Positions 45,537 through 55,978 of a stretch of DNA of 64,000 bases are shown here, in pieces. Source of the stretch: Septoria linicola (lineage: Eukaryota > Ascomycota > Dothideomycetes > Mycosphaerellales > Mycosphaerellaceae); NCBI GenBank assembly GCA_024114885.1, contig CP099418.1, positions 1,674,001 to 1,738,000 of the forward strand, given 5' to 3'. Positions within the stretch are counted from its first letter, which is position 1, and each line of letters opens with the position of its first letter. A program made the position numbers and the translations under genes. Under the pieces are notes generated by a model. The model was not told the origin of the DNA. It saw only the letters and a list, made by a program, of their open reading frames with translations, and did no database searches.

Positions 45537-46610
45537 CTATTGCTTGCTGCCCAAGACACTCTGCACAGCTTCAATGACATGCTTGTGCACATCCTTCGGT
45601 GCTGCAACAACGCCCTTGTTCTGCAGCAACGTACGTCCGTGGCTAAAGTCCAACCTGTTGCCTTCAACGTCTGTGACTTGACCACCAGCCTCACGGACGA
45701 TCAGATCTCCAGCCGCATGATCCCAGATCTTCTCAACGTAGTCCTTCTTGACCGGTAGTCGAAGATAAAGATCACCAGCACCACGAGCGATACTGCCATA
45801 CTTTGCCTGGCTGTCCATGCGCACCGAAGGCTTCGTGATTCCCAGCTTGTTTGCGATTTGCACAGAATCGCTTTGATTGCTGTGTCCTGCCTCCACTGAT
45901 TCACAGAATGTCGCATCGGCAATGTTCGAGATTGGCTTCATTTGGATCTTTGAGGCAGAAGCAAGTGCACCATCGCCGAGTGGTCTGCTAGCAGCACCTT
46001 GGCTCAAGATAGCGGAGAAGAGGACTCCTTTGCCCTCCTCGTCGCTGGCATCAGCGCCAATGTTCTCCTTCAGTGGCTCCGAATCCGAGACTGGCAAATT
46101 AGGGCAGCCAAGGACGCCGACCTTGACATCTCCATCTACCATGAGGCCCAGGCACACGGCGTATTGACCTCCACGTAAGAAGCCCTTGGTGCCGTCGATT
46201 GGATCAATGGCCCATATCCTACCTTTGTTACCGCCCTTGCTATCACCCTTGTCGATAATGTCCAGCATAGCCTCTGGCGAGCTGACGGGCCCTCCAAGCT
46301 CCTTCTCTGCTGCGGCATCTGACAAAGATGTGTTCTGGACCAATTCCCACACAGTTCTCCTTACAGTCTCGTTCTCGCGCAGGTCTTTGGCTTCCTCCTC
46401 AGCAACGATCTCATCGTCGGGAAAGTTGTGCTGGAGTGCGCTGATGATGAGAGCTTGAGCTCCAAAGTCGCCAATGGTCACTGGCGAGGCATCGCTTTTG
46501 TTCAAAGTGCCTTTCGCATTCTGGTGGAAGACGGCCTTGGTCAAGAGCGAAGCACGCTGAACAGCCAGCAGAGCTATGTTGAGCTCGCGCGAGTAGTCTG
46601 TGGACGCCAT
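45537..46610 (-). CDS. MET22: 3'(2'),5'-bisphosphate nucleotidase HAL2/MET22
   Basis: From the ATG at 46610 (in ACCATGG context) the protein is 357 residues, the length I recall for yeast Met22, and starts MASTDYSRELNIALLAVQRA. It removes the 3'-phosphate from PAP/PAPS, protecting sulfate assimilation and RNA exonucleases, and is the Li+/Na+-sensitive salt-tolerance target. Metal-binding motifs of the inositol monophosphatase superfamily are visible: AEEEA, the DPIDGTKGFLRGGQ signature, and IWDHAAGDLI. Further family strings are SPVTIGDFGAQ and RMDSQAKYGSIARG. No intron. The frame stays open upstream to another ATG at 46742, adding a hydrophobic 44-residue extension (listed separately). Confidence 0.95.
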   Translation of the reverse strand: MASTDYSRELNIALLAVQRASLLTKAVFHQNAKGTLNKSDASPVTIGDFGAQALIISALQHNFPDDEIVAEEEAKDLRENETVRRTVWELVQNTSLSDAAAEKELGGPVSSPEAMLDIIDKGDSKGGNKGRIWAIDPIDGTKGFLRGGQYAVCLGLMVDGDVKVGVLGCPNLPVSDSEPLKENIGADASDEEGKGVLFSAILSQGAASRPLGDGALASASKIQMKPISNIADATFCESVEAGHSNQSDSVQIANKLGITKPSVRMDSQAKYGSIARGAGDLYLRLPVKKDYVEKIWDHAAGDLIVREAGGQVTDVEGNRLDFSHGRTLLQNKGVVAAPKDVHKHVIEAVQSVLGSKQ

Positions 46611-46742
46611 GGTGTGCTGTTGCTGCTGTTTGTAGGCGATTGGCAAGAGGTGGGAAGAGAGCAAGCGCAGACGAGGTACCAAAGATGGTAGTAGAGCCGC
46701 CAGGACGAAGATTGAAATGTAGAAAATTGGTCGATTGAACAT
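46611..46742 (-). other. In-frame hydrophobic N-terminal extension of HAL2 (alternative start)
   Basis: An upstream in-frame ATG at 46742 gives MFNRPIFYISIFVLAALLPS, then RLRLLSSHLLPIAYKQQQQHT, joined directly to the canonical Met. The first ~20 residues would form a membrane anchor or signal peptide. It may be 5' leader only, or an alternative membrane-targeted isoform made by leaky scanning. Confidence 0.4.
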
Positions 46743-47393
46743 TACGAAAATTGGGTCGGATCTCAAGTTTTGAGTTGCAGGCTGCTGACGTACGGTGCGC
46801 TGTCGTCGGAACTTTTGAATTCGCTGCCGAAGTCGGCTTATTTTTGTGCCAGCAGCGGGTGTCTGGGCTGCCTGTTAGAGACTGCTAATATCTACATGCC
46901 AATAGCTCATGCTGATGACTGAGACCACTTGTCCTGGAAGCAAGGCTGTGCGTGTCTTGTCGGATCGAGCTCGCACTCATAGCTTTCAGCGTAGTGACCA
47001 GACGTTCTACTTGCGGCAAGGGTTTTCCCAGTCACCTTTCCTGCTCGTCTCCTGGACCTCCAGCAGCGACCGAAGCTCAAAACACTGGTATGAGCTGAGA
47101 CCGAAACTAGAAATCGCCATGGTGATCGTTCCAGATCCCTTGATATCGATCGCCTTGGGGTCCAGCATGCGGCACCGGCTTTTTCAGCTAATCCTGAAAT
47201 TCATGGCTCCACGTCCTCGTCTATGGCCTGTTGCCAAAGTCGCAGGGCTCGAGTATGTATCACATGCAGTGAGGCCCGTCCAGTCTTATATGCCTTGCTT
47301 TGAACCCCAGTTCTGCGTTCGTCTACACAGAAATCCTTTGCAGCACGCGCAATAGTGTGGTGGTGAAGCTGCTGCTTCTGCAAGCACACCAAT
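46743..47393. other. Intergenic between HAL2 and LUC7
   Basis: HAL2 promoter and LUC7 3' flank. The 148-codon plus-strand frame at 46909-47355 has no motif and is judged chance. Confidence 0.45.
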
Positions 47394-48266
47394 CTACCAC
47401 CGCTGCCCGTAGGACCCACCACCACCTCGACCTCGTGGTCTGAAGCCTCCTCTTCCTCCAGATCCATAGTTGTTCCTCCCGCCGTAGCCTCCACCGTAGC
47501 CATCATCGTATCCGCCTCTGTCGTCGTTCATCTCTTGCCTTGCTGGTGGCTGTCGACCCTTGAGCTCGTTTGACAGCCGTTCGGCCTCTTTCCGCATTTG
47601 CGCATATCCCAGGTGCATCTTGCCGAAGAAGTGATCTGCTAAGCGCCTGTCGTTGTCCAGTCTGGAAAGATAGGCTCCGCACACGTCGCAGACCTGCAAT
47701 TTCTGGTGTCCACTTGGGCCAGAGGTGTCCGACAACGATTTCAGTTCACGTTCGCGTTCTTCCTTCTGCACTTTCTTAAGCTTCAGATTGTGGAACTCCT
47801 GAACGGCCAGATTCACAGCTCCCTGCTCGGACAGAATCTCAACCTCGATAATGCCGGCTTCGATGGTCCTAGTCAGGTCGCCAATCTGCTTCAGGAGAGC
47901 ATTCGTCTGCCGGATCTCATCGGGTGTCTTCTCCAATCTGCGCTGCGCAGAGTCGATGCGACGGTCGCATTCGCTCACGTAGCTCCCAATATCGCGCTGG
48001 TAGTCGAAGTCAAAGCCCCATTCGCGCTTTTGTGCATCGGAAGCGGCCTGGTACTCCTCGCGCAGATTGGGCTGATGAGACTTGTTGCACGGGCCAATGT
48101 CCTGCTTGGTATTGGTGAAGAGGTCGTGGGGACAGCTGCCGCAGAGATATGAACGGCACACTTTGGAGTCGGTGATGGCGAGGGCGGGCTGTTTGGCCAT
48201 GCCGGGCGCGGCCATCATCGTGTCGCCCATGAGCTGCTCGAGCAGCTTGCGCTGTTCGGCCGCCAT
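47394..48266 (-). CDS. LUC7: U1 snRNP component LUC7
   Basis: Intron-less, 290 residues from the ATG at 48266 (cgccATGG on the minus strand). Luc7 helps U1 snRNP choose 5' splice sites. Motifs: MAAEQRKLLEQLMG start, first zinc finger VCRSYLCGSCPHDLF...GPCNKSH (CCCH), a long charged coiled coil (residues ~95-195), second finger VCDVCGAYLSRLDND...HFFGKMHLGY (C2H2 type). The C-terminus is RGG/GY-rich (GGYGGRNNYGSGGRGG) rather than the RS-rich tail of animal LUC7L. Upstream, the frame is open without ATG. Confidence 0.95.
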   Translation of the reverse strand: MAAEQRKLLEQLMGDTMMAAPGMAKQPALAITDSKVCRSYLCGSCPHDLFTNTKQDIGPCNKSHQPNLREEYQAASDAQKREWGFDFDYQRDIGSYVSECDRRIDSAQRRLEKTPDEIRQTNALLKQIGDLTRTIEAGIIEVEILSEQGAVNLAVQEFHNLKLKKVQKEERERELKSLSDTSGPSGHQKLQVCDVCGAYLSRLDNDRRLADHFFGKMHLGYAQMRKEAERLSNELKGRQPPARQEMNDDRGGYDDGYGGGYGGRNNYGSGGRGGFRPRGRGGGGSYGQRW

Positions 48267-48504
48267 GGTGGGAGATTGTCGACGGGAGGGATTGTGTATG
48301 TGGGCTGTTCGCAGAAGAGAGGCAGAGCAATCGCGAAGAATGAGAACTAACTTAACTAGCAAGTTAGAAGATGCACGGGCTCACTAACGTGTTTGATAAG
48401 CGAGTGTGCCAGATAGGCTAGTAATGCGATACTCTCTCGACGTTCTGGCCATGTGTGATGATCTCTAACATCGCTCGAGCAGGACGAGCACCACCACCGC
48501 TGCG

Positions 48505-50397
48505 ATGAAGTTGTCGCTGCTGGCTCTGCCTGCCAGTCTGCTGCACGCGGTCTACGCCGCGGCATTGCACAATGCCGCCGACTACAGCGAACATCTGCAT
48601 CTGAAGCCCCTCCCAGCAGGCTCACTCTACGCCGGCTTCAACTTCACTGCTTCCACGCCGCTGGCCGACTACGACAACCAGCACTTCCGCTTCTTTCCTC
48701 GGTCACTGGCGCAAATCCTGCAGTACACGCACACGGCAGAGCTACATCTCCGCTTCGCACTGGGAAGATGGGATGAGGAGAGCTGGGGCAGTCGTCCGCG
48801 CAACGGCCATCGCGAAGGAGGCACGGGGGTGGAATTGTGGGCGTGGATGGAAGCCAGCTCGCGCACAGAAGCTGAAGAGCGCTGGAGTGGTCTCGTCAAC
48901 AGCTTGAGTGGTCTGTTCTGCGCCAGTCTGAACTTCATCGACCAGTCCAAGACGATCAAGCCCATCTTGACCTTCCAGCCAGAAGGAACTCTGCCACCTG
49001 GCAATTCCAGCTTACATCTCATGCACGGCATGCTGCCCCATGAAGTTGTCTGCACCGAAAACTTGACTCCTTTCCTGAAGCTCCTGCCGTGCAAAGGCAA
49101 GGCCGGGGTGTCCAGCTTGCTCGATGGGCATAAAGTGTTTGATGCGAATTGGCAGACCATGTCCATTGATGTGCGACCGCGATGCGGCGTTGCTGGGTCA
49201 GATTGCTCGCTTGACATATCTCAGACCGTAGACATGGTACTGGATCTCGACCGGAGTATGCGCCCACAGGACAATCCTATCCCCCGGCCACCACCCATTG
49301 AACAGATCCCCTGCGACGAGACGAAAGCCTACAATGCGCAAGACACTTGCTATCCGAAGCGACTCGAAGGTGACATGGCATGGTCTTTGAGTCGCATATT
49401 CGGCAGGCCTATTCAAGGAAGCTGCCCATTGAATAGTGCAAATGACGCGGCCGTGGTAACCTTGGACGTCCCCACGTCCAGGCTCGTCGAAGTCAAGCCT
49501 GCCACAAGCTCTCATTCAGATGTTAATCAGAGCTCCAAGTGGCGATCATATCGGCTCCTGGAAAACGAGGATTTCGACCTGGATCTACCACAACAAGATG
49601 TCCAGCACGACTATCAACAAAGGACCGATCTACTACGTGCAAGCAGGCAAATCACCGGTTACGGCCAGGAGCGAGGTGGAATGCACACTGTCATTGTCAA
49701 TCCACACCCAACGCCTCAGCGCATCGTCTATCTCGAGAGCCTGCCATGGTACCTCAGGCCCTACATGCACACCTTGAAGATTACCGGAGCCACAACGGAG
49801 AAAATGTACTACACTCCAGCTATCGATCGGCGTAAGGGCACCCATCTCGAGCTGCTACTCAACGTGCCAGCCTTCTCCACTGTGGAGCTCACATACGATT
49901 TCGAAAAAGCTATCCTCCGATATACCGAATATCCGCCTGACGCCAACCGCGGCTTCGATGTTGCTCCAGCCATCATCAGAGTATTGCCAGATTCAGAGAA
50001 CGGTGAAGACAGCTACCTCCGAACAACATCTCTCCTCCTCCCACTGCCAACGCCGGATTTCAGTATGCCCTACAACGTCATCATCTTGACCTCGACCGTC
50101 ATTGCTCTAGGCTTCGGCAGTATCTTCAACCTCCTCATTCGCAGATTTGTCCTGCTCGAGGAGGTGCCGAAAGCGCCGCTGAATGGCCTGCTTGGAAAGC
50201 TACGAATGAAGTTGGATAGACTGCGTGGGAGAAGTGTCGCTCCTGTTGGAGCCGCAGACTCACTGGCCAAAGACGGAGTGAGTGGAAGATCTGCAATCAC
50301 CAGTGGATCTGCATTTGATCATGACTTAGGTACTTTATACTCACGGAGGACGGGTACCAGGCTCGCTACTGCCAATGGCAGTACAAAAGACAGATAG
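48505..50397 (+). CDS. GPI16: GPI transamidase subunit Gpi16/PIG-T
   Basis: Intron-less, 630 residues. Signal peptide (MKLSLLALPASLLHAVYA), a long lumenal domain with family strings LKPLPAGSLYAGFNF, FFPRSLAQIL, LHLRFALGRWDEESWG, GVELWAWME, LNFIDQSKT, LPHEVVCTENLTPFLKLLPC (the Cys that pairs with Gpi8), GMHTVIVNP, ESLPWYLRPYMHTL, DANRGFDV, then one membrane span near residue 530 (VIILTSTVIALGFGSIFNLL) and a ~80-residue cytosolic tail. The complex attaches GPI anchors to secretory proteins in the ER, relevant to wall proteins such as those elsewhere in this window. Divergent from LUC7 with a 240-bp shared promoter. Confidence 0.96.
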   Translation: MKLSLLALPASLLHAVYAAALHNAADYSEHLHLKPLPAGSLYAGFNFTASTPLADYDNQHFRFFPRSLAQILQYTHTAELHLRFALGRWDEESWGSRPRNGHREGGTGVELWAWMEASSRTEAEERWSGLVNSLSGLFCASLNFIDQSKTIKPILTFQPEGTLPPGNSSLHLMHGMLPHEVVCTENLTPFLKLLPCKGKAGVSSLLDGHKVFDANWQTMSIDVRPRCGVAGSDCSLDISQTVDMVLDLDRSMRPQDNPIPRPPPIEQIPCDETKAYNAQDTCYPKRLEGDMAWSLSRIFGRPIQGSCPLNSANDAAVVTLDVPTSRLVEVKPATSSHSDVNQSSKWRSYRLLENEDFDLDLPQQDVQHDYQQRTDLLRASRQITGYGQERGGMHTVIVNPHPTPQRIVYLESLPWYLRPYMHTLKITGATTEKMYYTPAIDRRKGTHLELLLNVPAFSTVELTYDFEKAILRYTEYPPDANRGFDVAPAIIRVLPDSENGEDSYLRTTSLLLPLPTPDFSMPYNVIILTSTVIALGFGSIFNLLIRRFVLLEEVPKAPLNGLLGKLRMKLDRLRGRSVAPVGAADSLAKDGVSGRSAITSGSAFDHDLGTLYSRRTGTRLATANGSTKDR

Positions 50398-50700
50398 ACA
50401 ACTTCTAGAGCTGAAAATGCAATGCTGCCAGCCTGCTCCATATCAGTTTCTTTTCAATAGATGGAAACGCCCCGTCTCCGTCTATTTGTGCCCACAGAGC
50501 CGCACAAAAGAGAGCCTGCTGTGTGCGTAACCAACCGACATGTGCTCAAGTCCAAGGCGCAGTACAGACCAAGGGTGCAATCGTTTCAAGATCATGCAGG
50601 TAATGGTTTCCGTGTTTGCAACCATGTATACACGCTCAATCATGCTTGTAGGATATATCTTTTACGAGTTCTAGGAGAGTCCATAGACACCCGGCATCAT
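50398..50700. other. Short convergent spacer
   Basis: 3' flanks of GPI16 and glutamate-cysteine ligase; no feature seen. Confidence 0.5.
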
Positions 50701-52920
50701 CTATTGCTCGCTACACCGCCCCAGCATCTCCGTCGCAAAACCATCTCGGCCTTCATTCACCGTGACTCTCTCGGCGGCCTTGACCAAGTCATAGACAATG
50801 TCATCGTGAACCACACTGTCCTTCTGGTACGAAGAGTGGTCCCGCACAAAGTGCCGAATCCACTTGGCCGCCGTCCACAGACTGCCATTGGCGCGGCCCT
50901 TGATCAACGCAAGGTATTGCGCCAGCTCACACCTCGTCTCGACGTCCACGTTGATACTGTCAAGGTAGGACTCGACGAGCGGGATGAGGCCGGGGAAGCC
51001 CCCGTCTGCTTTGCCGTTGATGATTTCGTCCACGCTCATCATCTCGTACTCATCTTCAACAGGTCCGGGACTCGGCGGTCTGCTGGCCTGGGGAGTATTC
51101 GTGCCAGAGGGCGGTGCAGATGCGCCATTGGCTCGGGACGAACGTTTGGGAGACGGATCTTTACGGAAGTAGAACTTCTCATTGAGTACAGCATCGCGTT
51201 TGTGTGCAGTCTCCATGTTCTCGGTCGTCCTAGGTATTGGTAGGTAGAAATTGAGGTCGAAGCTGAGAATGGCCCGCGTGATGAGCACCACGAATACAGA
51301 GAATGCGGCATTCTCGAAGTCTGTGATTTGGATTTCCATCGGTCGTACCTCCACACGCCAGCCGATATCGCTGCCAGGTGGCGGCGGTTTGAAGCGCATA
51401 TGCTGCCAATTTGTGCTCTGTAGGTTCTCAAAGTGATCTGTCTTTTCGAGATCCAGCTCCTTCAGGTCTTCGTTGAAGACAACAATAGGGTCGCGGATGA
51501 AGAGATGGGCGAAATGTGTCGCAAGCACATCATCCATGCCACCATCGACAAGGCGCGCTTTGAGCTCTTCGTCAACGATCAGATCAGGGTCCAGATATTC
51601 TGGTCGTAGCCGGGAGTCTTGGGCAATGTAAGTGCTGTTGCTGGCGTAACGAGATTTCGGTATGCGCCAACGATCATTTTTCAGGGGCTTCTCTCCCATT
51701 TCCTCGGGTGTGCGGTCATCGACAGCCCTGCTGATCTGATTCCATCGCACGTCGGTGTCTGCAAGGAAACCCTTATAGATTGGTGTCGCAGCCGTCAGCG
51801 CCAGTAATATGGGGCCCAGCGGTGACAGCTGGTCGTACATGATACGGCCCTCTGTCACGTTCTTCGCCTGGAAGGTGATTTGTAGACAGCACGAGCCCAT
51901 TCCGAACGCCATGGCGTCCATGTAGATATGATCATCTTTGGCCGCACCTTTGCGCACATCGTCATCTTCGGGCCAGTCATGTAGATCGTAATTCACAGTA
52001 GGATCTTTCCATGGCGTGGTAGTGTTTTCATCGTGGAAGACTGGGACGTTGAGCTCGACTTTGCGCCCTCGCCGCCAGCGTATGTTGGCCGCCAAGGTCG
52101 GGAATCTGATATGAGGGTTCGCGATCTCGTCCGGAACAAATTGAGAGCGCAATTTTGGGCCAGAAGGTGGGAAATATGGAGTTATGGATTTCCTGTCTCC
52201 GAGCAGCGGAAATGTAGTCAGTGTGATTGGGTACTCGTGTCCGTAGATGTGATCTTTGGCAATTTTCCGTCGCCACTTCATGTCTGTCTCGACATCGAGC
52301 AAATCCTTCAGGTTGATGCTCCATGGTTTGCCTGGTGTTGCTTCAAGCATGAATCGTCCGAATTCGGGGTGGAAGGTCGGTGCCGGCCAAGAACTCCTGT
52401 CTCTGGTCAGTTTCTCTCCTAGTGATACTGGTATACCACTCACTTCACTACGCCTTGGGCCAGCTCTGGCACGCCACCACCTTGCTTGAGCAGCTCCTCA
52501 TCTCTGGCTAGAGCTTCGAGGATTTCTGCCTGCCGAAGTGACAGCTTCACTTCTTTCTTCTCATCATCGAAAGAAACGACCAAGTATTCGATCTTATGAC
52601 CACATCAGCTGCGTCGCTGTCTATTGCATGTCGTGTCTTACCATACCTCATCACCCCAAAGCAGCGCATCCCGCTCCTTGCCCTTGGAACGATTCCATAT
52701 GGCTAGCAGTTGCTGTACTCCCAATCAGCTTCCCAGGCACATTTGCCCTCCGCGTGTGCATATGTCAAGCATACCTCTATGCCCCACTCTCGTACATGTC
52801 CAGCAACTTTCTTCGCTTCTGGCCACTCAAGGGGAGTTCCAATTGCACTGCACACGCAATCAGCATTTGTGCTCCATGCAGCTTGCGGATGCAGGACATG
52901 TGTGCCTACAGTAGCCCCAT
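50701..52920 (-). CDS. GSH1: Glutamate-cysteine ligase (gamma-glutamylcysteine synthetase)
   Basis: Five exons, 52920-52910, 52847-52775, 52712-52647, 52592-52444, 52396-50701 (664 residues). It catalyses the rate-limiting ATP-dependent joining of Glu and Cys in glutathione synthesis. The first exon is only 11 nt (ATGGGGCTACT); splicing restores MGLLAIGTPLEW, the conserved start of eukaryotic GCL. Next come REWGIE-QLLAIWNR, LLWGDE-IEYLVV with an active-site Glu, HPEFGRFMLEATPG, and FGMGSCCLQITFQAKN, the region of the metal/Glu-binding loop. The C-terminal third contains a Ser/Pro-rich insert (ASAPPSGTNTPQASRPPSPG) and ends near the expected length. All joins are phase-consistent. ATG-to-ATG searches would miss the true start because of the tiny exon. 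Confidence 0.97.
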
Positions 52921-54242
52921 CGCGTGTGGTTCGCTGGCAGACGGACTCCGACGTCTGCAACAGCCAATCCTGGTCAAGCGCCGAAAAGCGAATGCCGTGT
53001 CACGTCCGCTATCGCATGTGTGTGTGTGTGTGTGTGTGTGCGGGTGCTGATGCCCAACGCAGCACAACTTCAGGGCCGTTACTGGTGGCACGAGACTGAT
53101 TGTGTGTGTATGTGTGCTTGCTCTTCTCGATATTCTGTGCCTGCGGGTCGCTCGTGCTGTTTCCGTCTATCACGACATCGCTGTGCAGATGCTCCAACTT
53201 TTTTCGTCCTCGGAGGCCGTGATGACGAGAGGAACCGCACTTGCTCCGGCGGGCAATGTTGTCGGGCGCGACGATGTAGAACTCGTCAGTACAGAGACAC
53301 GCTCAACCAACTATGGATGAATGCAGGGTGTTATCTTGAAACAAACAGTAATCAATGGGCTACCACAAGATTTACCTGGATTATCAATCATCATAGTCTA
53401 AGTTAGTCTAACACAATCGACATTGCGGGGCATCCGCTTCCGTTGCCAGCCGTTCACTCACACAGAGCTGTCCTACTATGTTGCTGCAGTGGCCTTGTTG
53501 CATTGCCAATCCATCGATGCGGATACAAACTGTTCATGCACGTTGCGCATGGTGGTCCTTGTTTCCGTTCATATTAACACGCCGTCGACCATGTCGGAGA
53601 CCAGAAAGCATCGTGCAGATATGACTACAGCATGACAGCATCCTCGCGCGGGCCGTGAAGTCCAAGCGTGCGCGACCAGCAATAGTGAGGCATGCGAGTA
53701 ACAGTCTGACCTTGTTATAAATCCATGGCCGTCTATATACACCTCTTTGATAAACCTAGATCTACGCTTCCTCCTCATCGCCCCATATGAGGCGCAACGA
53801 AATGCGGCGCTCCTGAGAATAGCTCAGGTGCAGCAACGTGTTGGTGACCCGGAAACCAATCCGCAATGAGCGAGGGCAGCGTCTCGCAAGACAAGCCCCA
53901 AAATAATTCCCCGAACGCCGTTGTCTCTCCCATTCATAAGGCAACCATCGGCAGTGGCTGCGATCGCATTCATGCGACCACCCAGTGATCGTTCCCAATG
54001 CGCCTGATCATGCATTCGTAGCGTCTAGCAACGCCCGACAGCTTTTCCCTCTTGTGGCTCAGAAGACCCCCAACAAACTCCATGCCATACATCCCGTACG
54101 GGCCAAACGCGCCAAATTTCGGACATCGCTAAATAGCAAGCAAAAGCAGCAAAGGGATCGTGGCACCCCGTGTGTATTGAGGAGAACTCGTTGCACGCAA
54201 AATTTGCTCTCCTGAATTTCGTCACCATCATCGCGGTAAAGC
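52921..54242. other. 1.3 kb intergenic with TG microsatellite
   Basis: Promoter of glutamate-cysteine ligase and 3' flank of nsdD. A (TG)12 run lies at 53017-53040 and a shorter TG-rich tract at about 53101-53115. Frames here are driven by the repeat. No gene recognised. Confidence 0.5.
53017..53040. repeat. (TG)n microsatellite
   Basis: Twelve uninterrupted TG units. Confidence 0.97.
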
Positions 54243-55978
54243 TTATGAGACGTTCTCCTTTGGTCGTAAATTCGAGCTGGCAACGTTTGTGGACTTTGTG
54301 GCGCCATTGTTTTTGCGTGTAAGCTTAGCATAATGCAGACCACATGCATTGCAAAGAGTACGTGCGCCATCTGGGCCGCGTCGCCACTCAGGAGTCTCGG
54401 CGCGATTACAACTGTGGCATCGCCCCGGTGGTGCAGCTCGTCCTCTGCGTTTCTTGGTGTCGATTCCGGCGAAGCCACCGCCCTTTGCATCGTCCGCTTC
54501 TTGCTGTGGAAGGTCAGACCCTGATTGAGGGTGTTGCTCGTACAGCTTGTGCTGCTGCCTTTGATCGACGGCTTGTTGTTCATAAACAGCCTGCTGTTGC
54601 AACACCACATCGCGGATCTTGATCAAGGATTCATATGCGACTCTGGATTTGTTGATCATATCGTCAACTTCGACAAGACCTGGTAGCGTGTTGAGAGAGG
54701 CGCCTGATCGCTGCGTTTGGTGCATCCTATCGCCATACCGACGAGAAAAATCACTCAAAATTCCACTTGTGGATGAGATCTGACGTGGATATTAGCAAAT
54801 GAACAACGGACTGCGAAGCTCAAGCAAGTTTAGACCCGAATCTTGACTTACCTCGTTCAAAGAGGCTTCCAGGTCGAAGAAGTCTAGATGGCGTTTAACG
54901 GTGTCGCTATGATGGGCCAACCCGCGATCCTCGTAGCGGGAAGGCTCCGATTTCCAACCGGGCTGTGAAGTCCGGGGCGGTCCATATGTGGTAGAAGGCT
55001 GGTAGATCGGTCCAGACGGGCTACTTGTGGAAGACGTATGGCTAGCATATCGAGGTGGAAATGGTGCGTAACCATACGGGAAGGTAGAAGGTGGTCCCAT
55101 AGAAGTCGTCGAATGTGACGGATGTTGCTGTTCGTGGTGAGGTGACCTTGCCTCAGAGCGTGAGTAGCTTGCGGGTTGAACAGATGGCCGGGTTGTTTCT
55201 TGTGAGATCTGCAGATGCATTGGTTTCGCGTCTGCTACTGGTGGATACGCAGCAGAAGTGGAACGAGCTGAGTCTGGCGGAGGATACGAAGACTGTCGAG
55301 ATGCCTCATGGCGGTGGTGTGAATGATGTCCATAGCCGGATGAGCCAGAGTATGAAGAATGGGGAACAGCCTGGGGTGGCTCCATGGCATATGACTGTCG
55401 AGCGGGTGGCGATGGAGGAACGGTAGTCTGAGGCTGCACTTGTTGGACAGACGGTAGAGATGAAGGCGGTGCAGGCGTAGAAGCAAAGGACGTCTGGTTG
55501 TCCACTTTACCCAGAGCCTCCGAAATGGAGGGCAAAGATTGCCTTGGTTTGATGCTTTCCTTCTCATGTTCGCTCGTCCTACGTGATTCCGCTGGTGTAT
55601 GGACAGTCGGATGCCAGGTGTTTGTCGTCGGTGGTGCGCCATGTGCATGACTGTACGGCGGCGGAGGGCCTGGTGGATAGTGATAGGTTGGACTGGCACC
55701 AGCGCTGGCAGACAAACTTTGTGGAGTTCCAGTGTTGCGCGGGTGGTAGGACTCCTCTTCGCGCTTAACTTTGTCCACTTCGAGGTAGCTCAGTGCTGGG
55801 AGCTGAGGCCTGGGAGAACGCGCAGTCAGCAAATGTTCGGCGTGTTATTCGCTACGCAGTCCGCCATGCTTAAGCGTCGTGGTGCCAGTGTCATGGCACC
55901 AGCAAGCGTGTTGCGAAACGGCATGATCGCAGACAGTCTTGGACGACAGCAGCATACATACCTGCGTGCAGAGTCCAT
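54243..55978 (-). CDS. nsdD: GATA-type transcription factor NsdD/SUB-1
   Basis: Exons 55978-55962 (17 nt, MDSAR), 55809-54852, 54779-54243 give 503 residues. The single C-terminal GATA finger is CHSCNRAETPEWRRGPDG...LCNACGLHYAKLTRK, with C-x2-C-x18-C-x2-C spacing, the exact style of Aspergillus NsdD and Neurospora SUB-1. The long N-terminal part is Pro/Ser/Tyr/His-rich and disordered (PPGPPPPYSHAHGAPP); a helical DLEASLNE-ISSTSGILSDFSRRY segment spans the second junction. The last exon also holds Gln-rich coiled sequence (VVLQQQAVYEQQAVDQRQQH). NsdD activates sexual development and represses conidiation. The first exon and its AG|GTATGT donor restore MDSARRPQLPALSYLEVDK in frame. Start is therefore good but not proven. 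Confidence 0.93.

Noticed and set aside
46909..47355. 148-codon plus-strand ATG frame between HAL2 and LUC7
   Set aside because: No recognisable domain; lies in promoter/3' flank sequence with unremarkable codon use.
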